Source: Acinetobacter sp. C26M
GTDB lineage: Bacteria; Pseudomonadota; Gammaproteobacteria; Pseudomonadales; Moraxellaceae
NCBI RefSeq assembly: GCF_023702675.1
Contig: NZ_CP098478.1
Coordinates: 310,001 to 374,000 of the forward strand
DNA length: 64,000 nt
Reading direction: 5' to 3'
The notes beneath the pieces were generated by a model that saw nothing but the letters and a program-made list of their open reading frames with translations, made no database searches and was not told where the DNA came from. Both the position numbers and the translations under genes were made by a program. Of this stretch, positions 28,601 to 37,300 are shown piece after piece (positions within the stretch are counted from its first letter, which is position 1; every line of letters starts with the position of its first letter).

Positions 28601-30099
28601 ATGGTGGTATGCGCATGGGTGGTCGGAGCTATTATTCATTAGATCTAACAGATATTGATACCCCTAAACTAAAATTCCATATCGACCCAAGCACAGGAAA
28701 AGTTTATTCTGCAGCACATCCTGAAGGTAAATCTTTTTCAGCAATAGAAAACATGGGGCAAAGCTGGTCTAAACCAAAAATCGATTATGTTAACTGGAAG
28801 GGTAAGCGGAAACTGGTGATGTTTGTTGGTGGGGGATACGATGCTGGTGGACCGCAGGGAGATGGTACTTGGGCTAATGGTATTCGTACCGGTTATACTG
28901 GTTATGAAATATATAACTATAAGCAAGGTAACAAGCGTGGTGCTGGTGTGTATATGTTTGATGCTGATAATGGTGATCTGTTATGGTATGCCGATGCAAA
29001 TGCGGAACCTGATACTGAAACACCTACTTCTGGAGCAGGGACATCCACGACTGAAGCCATTCCCCATTTAGTTAATAATGATTTAACATACAGTATCGCC
29101 AGTGAGATTAAAACAGTAGACCGTAATAATGATGGTATGGTTGATCACATTTATTTTGGTGACTTAGCTGGACAAGCATTCCGTGTAGACTTTGCTCGTA
29201 GTAAAGAAAAATTTAATACTCAAGGTACAAAAATTTTAAACTTACACCAGACAGATGGAACGAGTCCTAGGTTCTATTTGCCGCCAGTATTTACTGCTCA
29301 TCATAGTGCTGGTAAAAAAGAAGGAGCAAATGTAGTCGTTGTTAGCTTTATATCAGGAAATAAAAGTTCTCCATTACTAGCGACGAGTGACTCTCCAACA
29401 GCAACAGGTAAAACAGATCCATTAGGTTTGCAATTTGATGGTGTATATGCAATCTATGATTATGAAATTCATCCAGATGGGACTTTTTACCCAGCTTCAC
29501 ATGTTGCAGCGAGAACATTGGCTGCAACAGATATGGGAACAGCTTCGACAAGCCAGTTAAAATATATAAGTAATAATGATGTAGTTCGTAATGATACAGC
29601 TACTACTCTGGTGAAAGGTGCGGATGCAAATTCAGAATCAGGTTGGGGGGGCTGGTATTATCTTTTCGAGAAAAAATTCAGTTCAACAGGAGTGAACCGG
29701 GTAGATGCTGGACCAAGTATCATTAAGGGATTAGCACCCCTCATAGCAATGGAAGGTAACTTATATGTCACAATGTATGATGCATCGAATAATGGTACCT
29801 CATCAAGTTGTGGGGCTGGAGTAAAAGGACATAGCTTTACTCAACGTATATGCTTGCCGACAGGGGTTTGCTCTGAAGATGCAAATTATATGTATAACTT
29901 AGGCGCTGGTATTAATTCTTTAAATGTTGGCTCAGTTAGCGGGGGAGAAACGAAATCTATTGTTGTTCAAGACCCAGCAGATATTGGTGTAGGGTGTGTT
30001 GGAACTGCATGCAAGGCAGGACAGAAGTATATTACCGCTGGTGGTTCAATGCGTTTTATTCCAAATCGTTGGTATGAACGTTATGCCAAGGCGAATTAA
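25618..30099 (+). CDS. pilY1: PilY1-type pilus tip adhesin, copy 1
   Basis: A 1493-aa secreted protein. An N-terminal signal (about residues 28-49, ending TYAA) leads into a von Willebrand A-like domain with the MIDAS motif DLSGS at Asp71. The C-terminal Neisseria PilC-type beta-propeller has GMRMGGRSYYSLDL and MFDADNGDLLWY. A calcium loop DRNNDGMVD (1168-1176) matches the Ca-binding site known in Pseudomonas PilY1. A Cys/Trp/Tyr-rich insertion in the vWA region carries two similar stretches (CSWNTTTKVCTSW and CTVWSETNCTSW). PilY1 promotes pilus extension, adhesion and surface sensing. It is only distantly similar to copy 2 in its N-terminal half. Confidence 0.9.
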   Translation: MKKLETKKVYQNDARLEVQQNNWLNQTKVGMATAVITSLICTSIPTYAADLEIYKVPEDSVGATTLMMMLDLSGSMGYGLGYSNTSMSIQEDYNVCVGSRTNVKEDSSSTSYYSRYYCAVPANTTSQKVTGYWSPSATDANRKWVAGCEKQSDNSYRCYDRLTRLKDGLRQVLEGTSTVPRIDDKIIIGLSSFASNNGYIRVPARALNAESGVTKQVLVTKTRTVYDTVPIYETRQEEYVITPAVPAYNRLYWRRVTLTSTGTNYRYSTCSWNTTTKVCTSWSNLTSTVPKNPNFDSSKLSTSCSISGYYNCREFYDVIPAVPAVMGTRPIQVQIGTEQVPRIETYTEWETQNVLQRELLLNSLKNLDASGGTPTPYAYAEAAAYLMGTTTVTTMPNNLQVYFGMDDNRVGNSTRYYANCTVWSETNCTSWSYWNNAGSAFTPPPGYTKATNKSTFVTSDGNSYTGYYYTGPSPYNYSGFALSSSNTQKDGLYESPASITSQKNNSAKKECSGQGIYFLTDGQPQPGGVVTGSDGKSGTAYSLMSTALGSKSSLFSCSASPLGKRTGYDAPANGWACVGKFAQALLDPNQNPTALKIQTAVVGFGSSFGGGATESDDIKDAKDWGVVGDGGWIAGSSPEDVSKSINDFINKLNKDVPSMSTGSSTIPMDALNPSIIQSYAYFPQFEPKVNPADQQQLWFGNLKKYYVVNNGVYSSASGGTTNTVVLRSQLQDLADIWAKSGITYPENTPIYKKGGALSQLLLGTVTTTNDDGESSTTAGRKLLTDYTFDGTKDEANRVSRNFSLNRIDYNYTTNNTTKTDVASRVRGLMALLGYNISAETATNSLDLTTAPANLRQMGSVYHSLPILLTQEGKAVAETNATTNKVQISTVGRKDYVMFGTTQGLLSVVDASSGVEKFSFVPKEMIEKQSETFKENAGSLAGGKNALYYGMDGEWTAHTVYVTKSDGTLTVKGTVRNVIGSTKEEKENLSGKQWVYGGMRMGGRSYYSLDLTDIDTPKLKFHIDPSTGKVYSAAHPEGKSFSAIENMGQSWSKPKIDYVNWKGKRKLVMFVGGGYDAGGPQGDGTWANGIRTGYTGYEIYNYKQGNKRGAGVYMFDADNGDLLWYADANAEPDTETPTSGAGTSTTEAIPHLVNNDLTYSIASEIKTVDRNNDGMVDHIYFGDLAGQAFRVDFARSKEKFNTQGTKILNLHQTDGTSPRFYLPPVFTAHHSAGKKEGANVVVVSFISGNKSSPLLATSDSPTATGKTDPLGLQFDGVYAIYDYEIHPDGTFYPASHVAARTLAATDMGTASTSQLKYISNNDVVRNDTATTLVKGADANSESGWGGWYYLFEKKFSSTGVNRVDAGPSIIKGLAPLIAMEGNLYVTMYDASNNGTSSSCGAGVKGHSFTQRICLPTGVCSEDANYMYNLGAGINSLNVGSVSGGETKSIVVQDPADIGVGCVGTACKAGQKYITAGGSMRFIPNRWYERYAKAN

Positions 30100-30100
30100 G

Positions 30101-30646
30101 ATGATAAATATACCGCATCGCTCAGGATTTACCTTTATTGAATTGATGATTGTAGTTGTAATTGTTGCAATTTTTGCAGCAATTGCAATTCCTAGTTATC
30201 AGCATTTTACACGTCGAGCAATAGCAGCACAGGCACAGCAAGAAATTCAAAAACTTGCTGAGCAATTGGAAAGACATAAGTCTAAAAATTTTACTTATAA
30301 AGGTTTTAATGCAAGATATTTATATGCAACACCACCATCCCCAAGAGTTGATAGTTTTGATTCTGTAACTCAAAAACTCTCTCTACCTTTAGAGAGTGCT
30401 AATCCGATCTATACAGTTACTATTTTGGATGGAGGTAATGCTAATCCCTTATTAACAGCATCTAGTGCAGAAGGGCAGAGCTGGGTAATTACTGCAATAA
30501 GTAGTGATATAAAAAATTTTTCTTTTGTCCTTACGAGTGCTGGTATGAGATGTAAAACAATTACGCCAACCAATATTAATATTAACCCTGGTGCAAGCAT
30601 CCCACCTGCCAAGGTGGAGTGTGGTGCAGGAAGTGAGGACTGGTAG
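30101..30646 (+). CDS. Minor pilin, PilE/ComE-F-like, copy 1
   Basis: A 181-aa prepilin with leader MINIPHRSG and mature start [20 protein letters not shown] (Glu5 present). The region [24 protein letters not shown] and the C-terminal RCKT...SEDW match the last gene of the second cluster at 38882, so the two are paralogs. Short C-terminal cysteines suggest a disulfide. ATG 30101 follows the pilY1 stop by one base. Related Acinetobacter baylyi proteins (ComE/ComF) are pilin-like factors for DNA uptake; a role here is possible but unproven. Confidence 0.82.
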   Translation: MINIPHRSGFTFIELMIVVVIVAIFAAIAIPSYQHFTRRAIAAQAQQEIQKLAEQLERHKSKNFTYKGFNARYLYATPPSPRVDSFDSVTQKLSLPLESANPIYTVTILDGGNANPLLTASSAEGQSWVITAISSDIKNFSFVLTSAGMRCKTITPTNININPGASIPPAKVECGAGSEDW

Positions 30647-31098
30647 TGAATTATAAAAACGGATTCACACTGATTGAATTGATGATTGTAGTGGCGATTG
30701 TGGCGATACTTGCTGCAATTGCTTATCCTTCCTATCAGGAATATGTAAAAAGAACAAAGCGGACAGATGCACAGTCTGAAATGATGATGATTGCACATAC
30801 GCTCAGTCAGTTTAAAGTTACTCGAGGGACCTATACTGATGCAGCATTGACAGGAGCATTTGGCGTATATGGTAGTTCAGTGACACCTAGGTCTGGAACA
30901 CCATTATATGATTTGACGCTGACAACAACAGCATCTACTTGGGCATTAACTGCTACACCTAAAACAGGTACTTCACAAGTAGGTGATGGTCATCTTGTGC
31001 TCAACCATCACGGTGAAAAATGTTGGGTGAAAGGTTCTGATAAGAATAATGGCTCTGCATGTACTCCATCAGCAACGACAAACTGGGATGGCCGTTAA
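30646..31098 (+). CDS. pilE: Minor pilin PilE
   Basis: A 150-aa prepilin starting at GTG 30646, which shares a base with the previous stop codon. Leader MNYKNG, then [20 protein letters not shown]. The C-terminal [18 protein letters not shown] and WDGR look like Acinetobacter PilE. This gene has no counterpart in the second cluster, so cluster 1 has one more minor pilin. It is the last gene before a terminator. Confidence 0.85.
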   Translation: MNYKNGFTLIELMIVVAIVAILAAIAYPSYQEYVKRTKRTDAQSEMMMIAHTLSQFKVTRGTYTDAALTGAFGVYGSSVTPRSGTPLYDLTLTTTASTWALTATPKTGTSQVGDGHLVLNHHGEKCWVKGSDKNNGSACTPSATTNWDGR

Positions 31099-31130
31099 TT
31101 TCATTAACACATTTATGATGAATATTTTAA

Positions 31131-31161
31131 AAAAGCAAACATTACAATGTTTGCTTTTTTT
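31131..31161 (+). terminator. Terminator of minor-pilin operon 1
   Basis: AAAAGCAAACA pairs with TGTTTGCTTTT around a 6-base loop, followed by T residues. It separates the two minor-pilin operons. Confidence 0.88.
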
Positions 31162-31480
31162 ATGTAGATCCATTTTGTGATCTGTTTAATATTTTTAACA
31201 ACAATAATTAATAAATGTGAGCTATTTATCATTTATCTGCCCTTACCTACCTTTTATCTCTTAAAGGTGGATTTTGGTGTATTTTAGACGGAAATTGGTA
31301 TTAAACATGAAAACAATCACGAAAATAGCGTTCATTTCATTAATATAACGATTTGATTTTACTTACTTAACAAAGAAACACCTTTAAAGGTGCAGCGAAA
31401 ATAATGTGTAGAGTCAAAGTTTATTAAAAATAATTGAAATGCTCGTTAAAACAAAAAGATTTGTGCATATGGAGGACTGT
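31162..31480. other. Spacer and presumed promoter region between minor-pilin operons
   Basis: About 320 bases with no gene. A perfect 14-base palindrome CACCTTTAAAGGTG (31379-31392) lies about 90 bases before the fimU-2 start, and a related half (CTTAAAGGTGG) occurs near 31261-31271. These could be an operator, but no family is recognised. Confidence 0.45.
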
Positions 31481-32107
31481 ATGCAACAAGCACATGATGA
31501 CTTACAGTCTTGCGCTCAGAAAGAGCATAGCTTTACCGATTCTTCTACTCGAAGCATAGCTTCTCGTCTTGCGGTAGTGGCGAGTACGGCTCAAAATCAT
31601 CCGTTCAACTTCGGGCATAGCTCTTCGTCTTGCGCTCAGACAAAGCCTAGCTTTGTTCATCTTCGCTCAGGATTTACGTTGGTAGAGTTGATTATCACGA
31701 TTGCTATTTTTGCGATCATTGCTTTGCTTGCAGCACCTTCATTTGCAACCATGTATAGCCGCCAAAAGCTAGAATCTTCTGCTCGTGAACTGGTGATGAA
31801 AATTTCAGAAGCGCGCAGTCAAGCTGTTTTGTTACGACAAAGTACGGGAGTCTGCTTAGCTTCTTTATCGGATGACGATTGCTCTACAGCCATTGCCATT
31901 CCAAAAGCAGAAACACAACGAATTTTTATTGTACGTTTAGATCGTGGTGTGACCAGTGCTAATAGCTCCTCGACCAATCTTAGCTTTAGACGTAATGGCA
32001 GTCTTGCAGCACAAAAGGACTTTATATTACAGAGACAAAATCTTTCTTATTGTATTCAGGTTGGGGTGATTGGAGATACCACAATCAAAGAGGGAGCTTG
32101 CACATGA
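31481..32107 (+). CDS. fimU: Type IV minor pilin FimU/FimT-like, copy 2, with unusual long leader
   Basis: A 208-aa GspH/FimT-family pseudopilin whose mature part begins FTLVELIITIAIFAIIALLA. GGAGGA four bases before ATG 31481 is a strong ribosome site, which implies a 64-residue leader before the Gly-Phe cleavage site. Normal leaders have 5-30 residues. The DNA encoding this leader contains copies of an interspersed repeat core also found at 51.3 kb, and one repeat ends exactly at the FTLVE codons. Either an insertion has extended the leader or translation starts internally. Its end overlaps pilV-2 (ATGA). Confidence 0.8.
   Translation: MQQAHDDLQSCAQKEHSFTDSSTRSIASRLAVVASTAQNHPFNFGHSSSSCAQTKPSFVHLRSGFTLVELIITIAIFAIIALLAAPSFATMYSRQKLESSARELVMKISEARSQAVLLRQSTGVCLASLSDDDCSTAIAIPKAETQRIFIVRLDRGVTSANSSSTNLSFRRNGSLAAQKDFILQRQNLSYCIQVGVIGDTTIKEGACT
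31625..31672. repeat. Partial copy of interspersed repeat inside fimU-2 leader
   Basis: The bases from CTTGCGCTCAGACAAAGC through CTTCGCTCAGG repeat, with few changes, the core at about 51280-51322. A more diverged copy begins near 31508 in the same leader. Confidence 0.8.
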
Positions 32108-32592
32108 ATATTCAAAAACAACAAGGTGTTGGACTCGTAGAAGTATTGGTTGCTCTGGTTTTATTGGCAATCAGCGTACTCGGTTTTGCTGCTTTACAGT
32201 TACGGGCTATTGATTCCAGTTTTGAGGCGAGTAAACAGGTTCTGGCGACAACTATCGCGCGGGATTTAGCAGAACGTATGCGAGCGAATCCTCAAGCAAC
32301 TCGCGCTGGAAAATATAAGGTGAAAGCGGTCGAGGTTCCTAAAACGGATGTCTCAATGGTAGCTGACAAACCTGAAAAAATTGCCCTACAAGATTTACAG
32401 AATGCGGCATTGGAAGCAAAAAATAATGGGATGAACCTTGCGATTGATCAGTGTCCGACTGGAAATAATCGACAATGTATTTATGTCGCTTGGGATGAAA
32501 CCAATCTAGCAAGTGACCAAGGCATCGCAGCATGTATCAAAGACGGTGCTTATGTTTCTGGATCACATTGCTTGTTCTTGGAGGCATATTGA
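32104..32592 (+). CDS. pilV: Type IV minor pilin PilV, copy 2
   Basis: A 162-aa prepilin: MNIQKQQG|VGLVEVLVALVLLAISVLGF. RDLAERMRANPQATRAGKYK and QCIYVAWDE parallel copy 1. ATG 32104 overlaps the fimU-2 stop, so I reject the longer upstream frame. The C-terminal CLFLEAY matches copy 1 CLVMEAF. Part of minor-pilin operon 2. Confidence 0.88.
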   Translation: MNIQKQQGVGLVEVLVALVLLAISVLGFAALQLRAIDSSFEASKQVLATTIARDLAERMRANPQATRAGKYKVKAVEVPKTDVSMVADKPEKIALQDLQNAALEAKNNGMNLAIDQCPTGNNRQCIYVAWDETNLASDQGIAACIKDGAYVSGSHCLFLEAY

Positions 32593-32593
32593 A

Positions 32594-33619
32594 ATGGAAA
32601 CGAGCCTCTTTAATCTAAAATATAGTAAGACTCAGGCTGGATTTACCCTGATAGAACTGATGATTTCGCTGACATTAGGTTTGCTTATTGTGGCGGCAGC
32701 TATTCAACTTTTTATTACAGGAATCACCAGTTATAAACTACAAAAAGCAATGGCGCATATCCAAGATAATGCCAGTCTAGGACTGAATTTTATTGTAGAT
32801 GATATTCGTAAATCCAATCTAAGCTCACCAACCCCTGCAATTAATGATCAAACAACTTATGCCGGAATTTTACTCAGCTCAACTAATGTGGGTGAAAAGA
32901 TTGACCTCAATTGCACTGATTGTTTTTCGAATAATCAGATTGCCAGTTTTGGGAATGCCAATGTCACTGGACTGACCAATGACCAATTGCTTATTCGCTA
33001 TCAAGCTCCTCAGGGAGGAATTGATTGTTCTGGCCAAGATGTTGCAAGCGGAACCTTTGTGGTACAGCGTTACTATGTTGGTTCAACTTCAACTGATTTG
33101 CGTCAATCATTGCGCTGCCAAGCCGCTCAATATACACAAACATCTCTAGATGCAAAAACAACAACAGACCGTTTGAAACTATCTTGGGGGACCAGTCAGG
33201 TCATTTTGCCGAATGTGGATCTTTTCCAAATTCGTTTGGGCTATATGGATGGTGATCTCAACAGTGCGAATAGTGTATTGGCCTATACTGATGTTAAAAA
33301 CTATATGGCATTAACCGCAGCCAAAAAGAATGTTGATGGTGTTACACAGACAGTTCGCCCTTATGTTCATGCGATTCAAATTGGAGTTTTAGTTCGCTCT
33401 GATGATAAAACGGGCAATCAGTCGGTTATTAAACAAAGAAATAAAGAACCATTTCAGATTCTCGGAACAAAAGTCAATCTCACACCTGCTTCTCAGGATA
33501 ACTATTTACGGCAGGTAGTTGATCAAACCATTGCTTTAAGAAATGCGATGGGATGGGTTTCGGAAGGCTGTGACAGTAGTAAAAGCACGAGCTGCACAAA
33601 CGGGGGGGCTGGCACATGA
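32594..33619 (+). CDS. pilW: Type IV minor pilin PilW, copy 2
   Basis: A 341-aa PilW-family protein with leader METSLFNLKYSKTQAG and mature start [20 protein letters not shown]. Shared with copy 1 are the MAHIQDNASLGLNFIVDDIR helix, LLIRYQ and the C-terminal LRQVVDQTIALRNAMGW. The leader is shorter than in copy 1. Its stop overlaps the start of pilX-2 by four bases. Confidence 0.87.
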   Translation: METSLFNLKYSKTQAGFTLIELMISLTLGLLIVAAAIQLFITGITSYKLQKAMAHIQDNASLGLNFIVDDIRKSNLSSPTPAINDQTTYAGILLSSTNVGEKIDLNCTDCFSNNQIASFGNANVTGLTNDQLLIRYQAPQGGIDCSGQDVASGTFVVQRYYVGSTSTDLRQSLRCQAAQYTQTSLDAKTTTDRLKLSWGTSQVILPNVDLFQIRLGYMDGDLNSANSVLAYTDVKNYMALTAAKKNVDGVTQTVRPYVHAIQIGVLVRSDDKTGNQSVIKQRNKEPFQILGTKVNLTPASQDNYLRQVVDQTIALRNAMGWVSEGCDSSKSTSCTNGGAGT

Positions 33620-34368
33620 GATATGTTCAACGAGGCTCAACATTGATTGTTGTACTGATGATCGTATTGATGATCACGATTGTCGGGACGCTGGCGATTC
33701 GTCAAAGTATCAGTTCGCTCAAGTTGGTGAGTAATCATCAAATACAGGCACTACTGGCACAAAATGCGGATGCCGCACTGATGTATTTTCAAGATCCCAA
33801 TACGCAGCAGAATTTGGCTTCAGCCAATGGTGTAGTCGGGTTCTTTAAAAATGAAAATAACAAAAATGCTGAGTTGGTATTTTGTTTTTCTGGTCCAAAC
33901 CCATTTGCATTAAGTAAAGCTGCTTATCGCTTAAATAGTACGGCTTTTGAGCCAATAGCTACTAATGGTGGTGCCTGTAAGATTGATCCAAATAATGCAA
34001 CTAATGATACAGCATCTCAGTCAAGTGGCCGTAAACAGGTGGTTACACAGGTTTATATTAAAAGAGAAATTGGATCTACAGCCCCTTTTGCAGATTTGTC
34101 TCGTGGCACAGAAGTGTTGGGTGCAAAAACTGAAAATAATATTCGCTTACGCGTCTATGTTGTATCTGTGATGCAGGGCTTACTTACCTCTGATGCTTTA
34201 TTTACAGCAGATAACGATATTAAAAAAGGTTGTTTAACCAAAAGTATCGACAACAACGGCGCCAACGATGTTGCCACTTGTTTAAAACAAAATACAGAAA
34301 AACCGATATATAACATACAAGTCGCAGAATATCGTTTCTTGTCTGACTTTGAACCTTCGAGTTCATAA
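33616..34368 (+). CDS. pilX: Type IV minor pilin PilX, copy 2
   Basis: A 250-aa PilX protein: MRYVQRG|STLIVVLMIVLMITIVGTLA, again without Glu5. The segments SISSLKLVSNHQIQALLAQNADAALMYF and ELVFCFSG correspond to the copy-1 protein (SINSLKIATNAQAQALLKQT, ELVFCIRG). The start overlaps the pilW-2 stop (ATGA). pilY1-2 follows after 12 bases with AAGGGAGA as ribosome site. Confidence 0.86.
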   Translation: MRYVQRGSTLIVVLMIVLMITIVGTLAIRQSISSLKLVSNHQIQALLAQNADAALMYFQDPNTQQNLASANGVVGFFKNENNKNAELVFCFSGPNPFALSKAAYRLNSTAFEPIATNGGACKIDPNNATNDTASQSSGRKQVVTQVYIKREIGSTAPFADLSRGTEVLGAKTENNIRLRVYVVSVMQGLLTSDALFTADNDIKKGCLTKSIDNNGANDVATCLKQNTEKPIYNIQVAEYRFLSDFEPSSS

Positions 34369-34380
34369 GGGAGAAATGTC

Positions 34381-37300
34381 ATGAATAATAATAAGATAAA
34401 AAGCCAGATTAAACATGATCATCCAAAAGAAAAGAGAACCAAAGCATTATTGTTGGGGTGTACGATCGCATCTAGTTTTTTGATTCTTTCATCAGTCGCC
34501 TCTGCCAGTGATATTGAGATTTACCAACCAGCAGTGGGCAATAAAAAACGCCTAATGTTGATGGTTGATCAGTCTCGGAGCATGGGTGGAGCAGGTCTTT
34601 TAGATTTAGTGAAAGATTATCCATTGTGTATAGATCAGGGTGTTACCGACGTATTAGGTAAAAATGGCTTGAATTTGGGGATTAAGGTCGCAGGCCAAAC
34701 AGATCTGATTGATGTAACCAAAGAAGCGACTGATTTAGTCAATCAGTTGATCTTGAAAGGGTTGCTTGGTAACGGGCAAGGTCAGGGAATACTAGACTCC
34801 ATTGCTGAGATTAAAACAGAACAGCCGAGCACGGCTTATCCCTTTCCTCGGCAGTCGTGTACGGTGGTGACTACAGATGCAACGGTTAAGTTGTTAGATA
34901 ACTTACTCAATGGTTTATTGGGGGTAAAAACGGGGTTATCTGCTGAACAATACATCCGCGAAACTTGTGATCCGCTCATTGATATTAGTTTGCTTAAATC
35001 AGTGACCAATTCATCTACTGTGGGAATTTATCGTTGTTATGATAAAAACTCACGTGTCCGCATGGCACTTACTGATGTTTTGAAAGGGAAAAAAGGTGAG
35101 GCTGGTCTGCCTAATATAGATCAAATACCTGACAGCACTATGGTCGGCTTATCGGTCTCACCTTATAACCAAACCGTGAATGATCGTGCTGGTGCAATTG
35201 TATTTGAACCTAAACTCCTCAGTGATACTTATCTCTATAACGGGAAAACCCAGACGCATCGTCAACATATGATTGACTATATTGCTAGTGCAAATATGGA
35301 TTCAAAAGGTGAATTCAATTTACAAAGTCTACTTTTGATTGTGCCTAAGTTAATCAATGGATTACTCAATGATGTGTTTGCCACACTGGGGAAAATATTA
35401 AGTAATCCACTTGATGCGGTCAGTGAATTATTAAATCTTGAAAATACCAATAATGCCTTAAATGATGTGCTTACTATGCTCGGCCTTGGTGGTAATAATC
35501 CAATGGCGAGTACCTATGCAGAAACAGGCGCCTACTTGTTGGGTAATACCACCAAGGGGACGGGTGCAAGGCAATATGCTAAACGCAATGCTTTATTAGG
35601 GATTGGTGGGATATCCCTGCTATGGACTGATTATGAGTGTAATGCTTGGAAAGCCGATGGCATGACCTGTGCTGATTGGAAATATGCTGGTCTGTTGGGA
35701 GTAAATACCAATGGTTATAAAAAAGTCGATGGAAACCTATTAAATTTGTTGGGAATATTACAAGTCGGCAAACAAGAGATATTTTATGAATATCGTGCCG
35801 ATGTTGATGCCAAATATAGTGGTTTTAAAGATAGCCAAAAAAATAACAGTACAATTAATCCACTGATTAAAACTAATGGCAATTTTTACCAAGCGCCATC
35901 TACGGCCCCACAATGTGATGCCAATGGTTTAATGGTGATTGCAGGTGGTGTGCCAACGATTGCCCCGACATTAACAGACTCTTTATTGCAACCTCAAGGC
36001 AGCCAGTCTGATGCGACCAAAGTTGCGATGGAGCGTTTGATGGCGCGTTCACTGGATAATAGCCAGAGTTTAAGTGTGCAATATAAAGATGGACGTTTGA
36101 ATGACAGTTGGGGCTTTCGATGTAATTCAACTGATCTGAAAGCGACAACTTTAGGAAATAATAAAAACGCAAATGATAATACTGATTTTGCAACTTGGCA
36201 GTGTATCGGTGCTTATGCACGTGACATTCGAGCATTGAAAGCCAACCCAATTAAAACAGCAGTAATCGGGTTGGATCGTTCGTTTTTACAACTTCCAGAG
36301 TATATTGCTGGACAAGAAAATAGTTCTGATACCAAAGGCTTGAATCAAATCTCAAGTACTAATGTTGCACAGGATCAATTGTTGACAGGTATTGTGCCAA
36401 AAGCAGTCAGGGATCTATTAGGGACAACTGGTGCACTTCTCGATGGGTTGTTGCCAAATAGTTTGATCGGTAGTGGCTTAACCACAGGGATTACTAGTCT
36501 GCTAGACCGTTTATTACCAAGAAATCCAGAAGATATTAAAAATATGGCACGCTGGGGAGTCATTGGTGGCGGTGGTTGGTATAACGCTGCGAATAGCCAA
36601 AATATTGCACAAAGTATCAAGGATTTTCATGATGACTTAGGTGTGACAGATGGTGACCCAATTGGTTTGCAAACGCTTCCAGAGGATCCACTGACACCTT
36701 ATCGTATGACGAATGAAGTCTATAAAAGCATGTTTGAACCGACTGAGAAAGCTAGTTGGATTGGTAACTTTAAAAAATATTATGTAGAAAACGATAATTC
36801 GGTGAATAAACTCAAAGATGCATGGGATGCTGCTTCAACAACTTATGATGTGCAAGATTGGAATAAAGGTGGGGTACTGGCTAAACTTAAAAATTTAAAA
36901 AACAAGACTGATAATTCAGATCCGACCAGACCGATTATTACCGAACGTAAAATACTAATAAACCGTGATTGTCAACAAATTGCAAATACGACAACGTATC
37001 AATTTACAGAAGTGGGGGCTCTAAAAACGATTGATAATAAATATCTAGATGTGAAATGTGGTTCTGGAACGACTTCTCAGACAGATGCTAAAGGCTATTT
37101 GCTAATGAATTTATTAGGCTACAACGTGGGTAATGCCGCAACAACAGCTGATTTGACTGAAGCAAATCGTACCAACTGGCAGGTGGGAATGAATCTGCAC
37201 TCGACTCCGATTAAATTGACTCAGGAAGCGACTTTTAATACGGATAATAGTATTAAAGAGCGCAAAGATTATATGTTGTTTGGTACAACACAAGGTTTAT

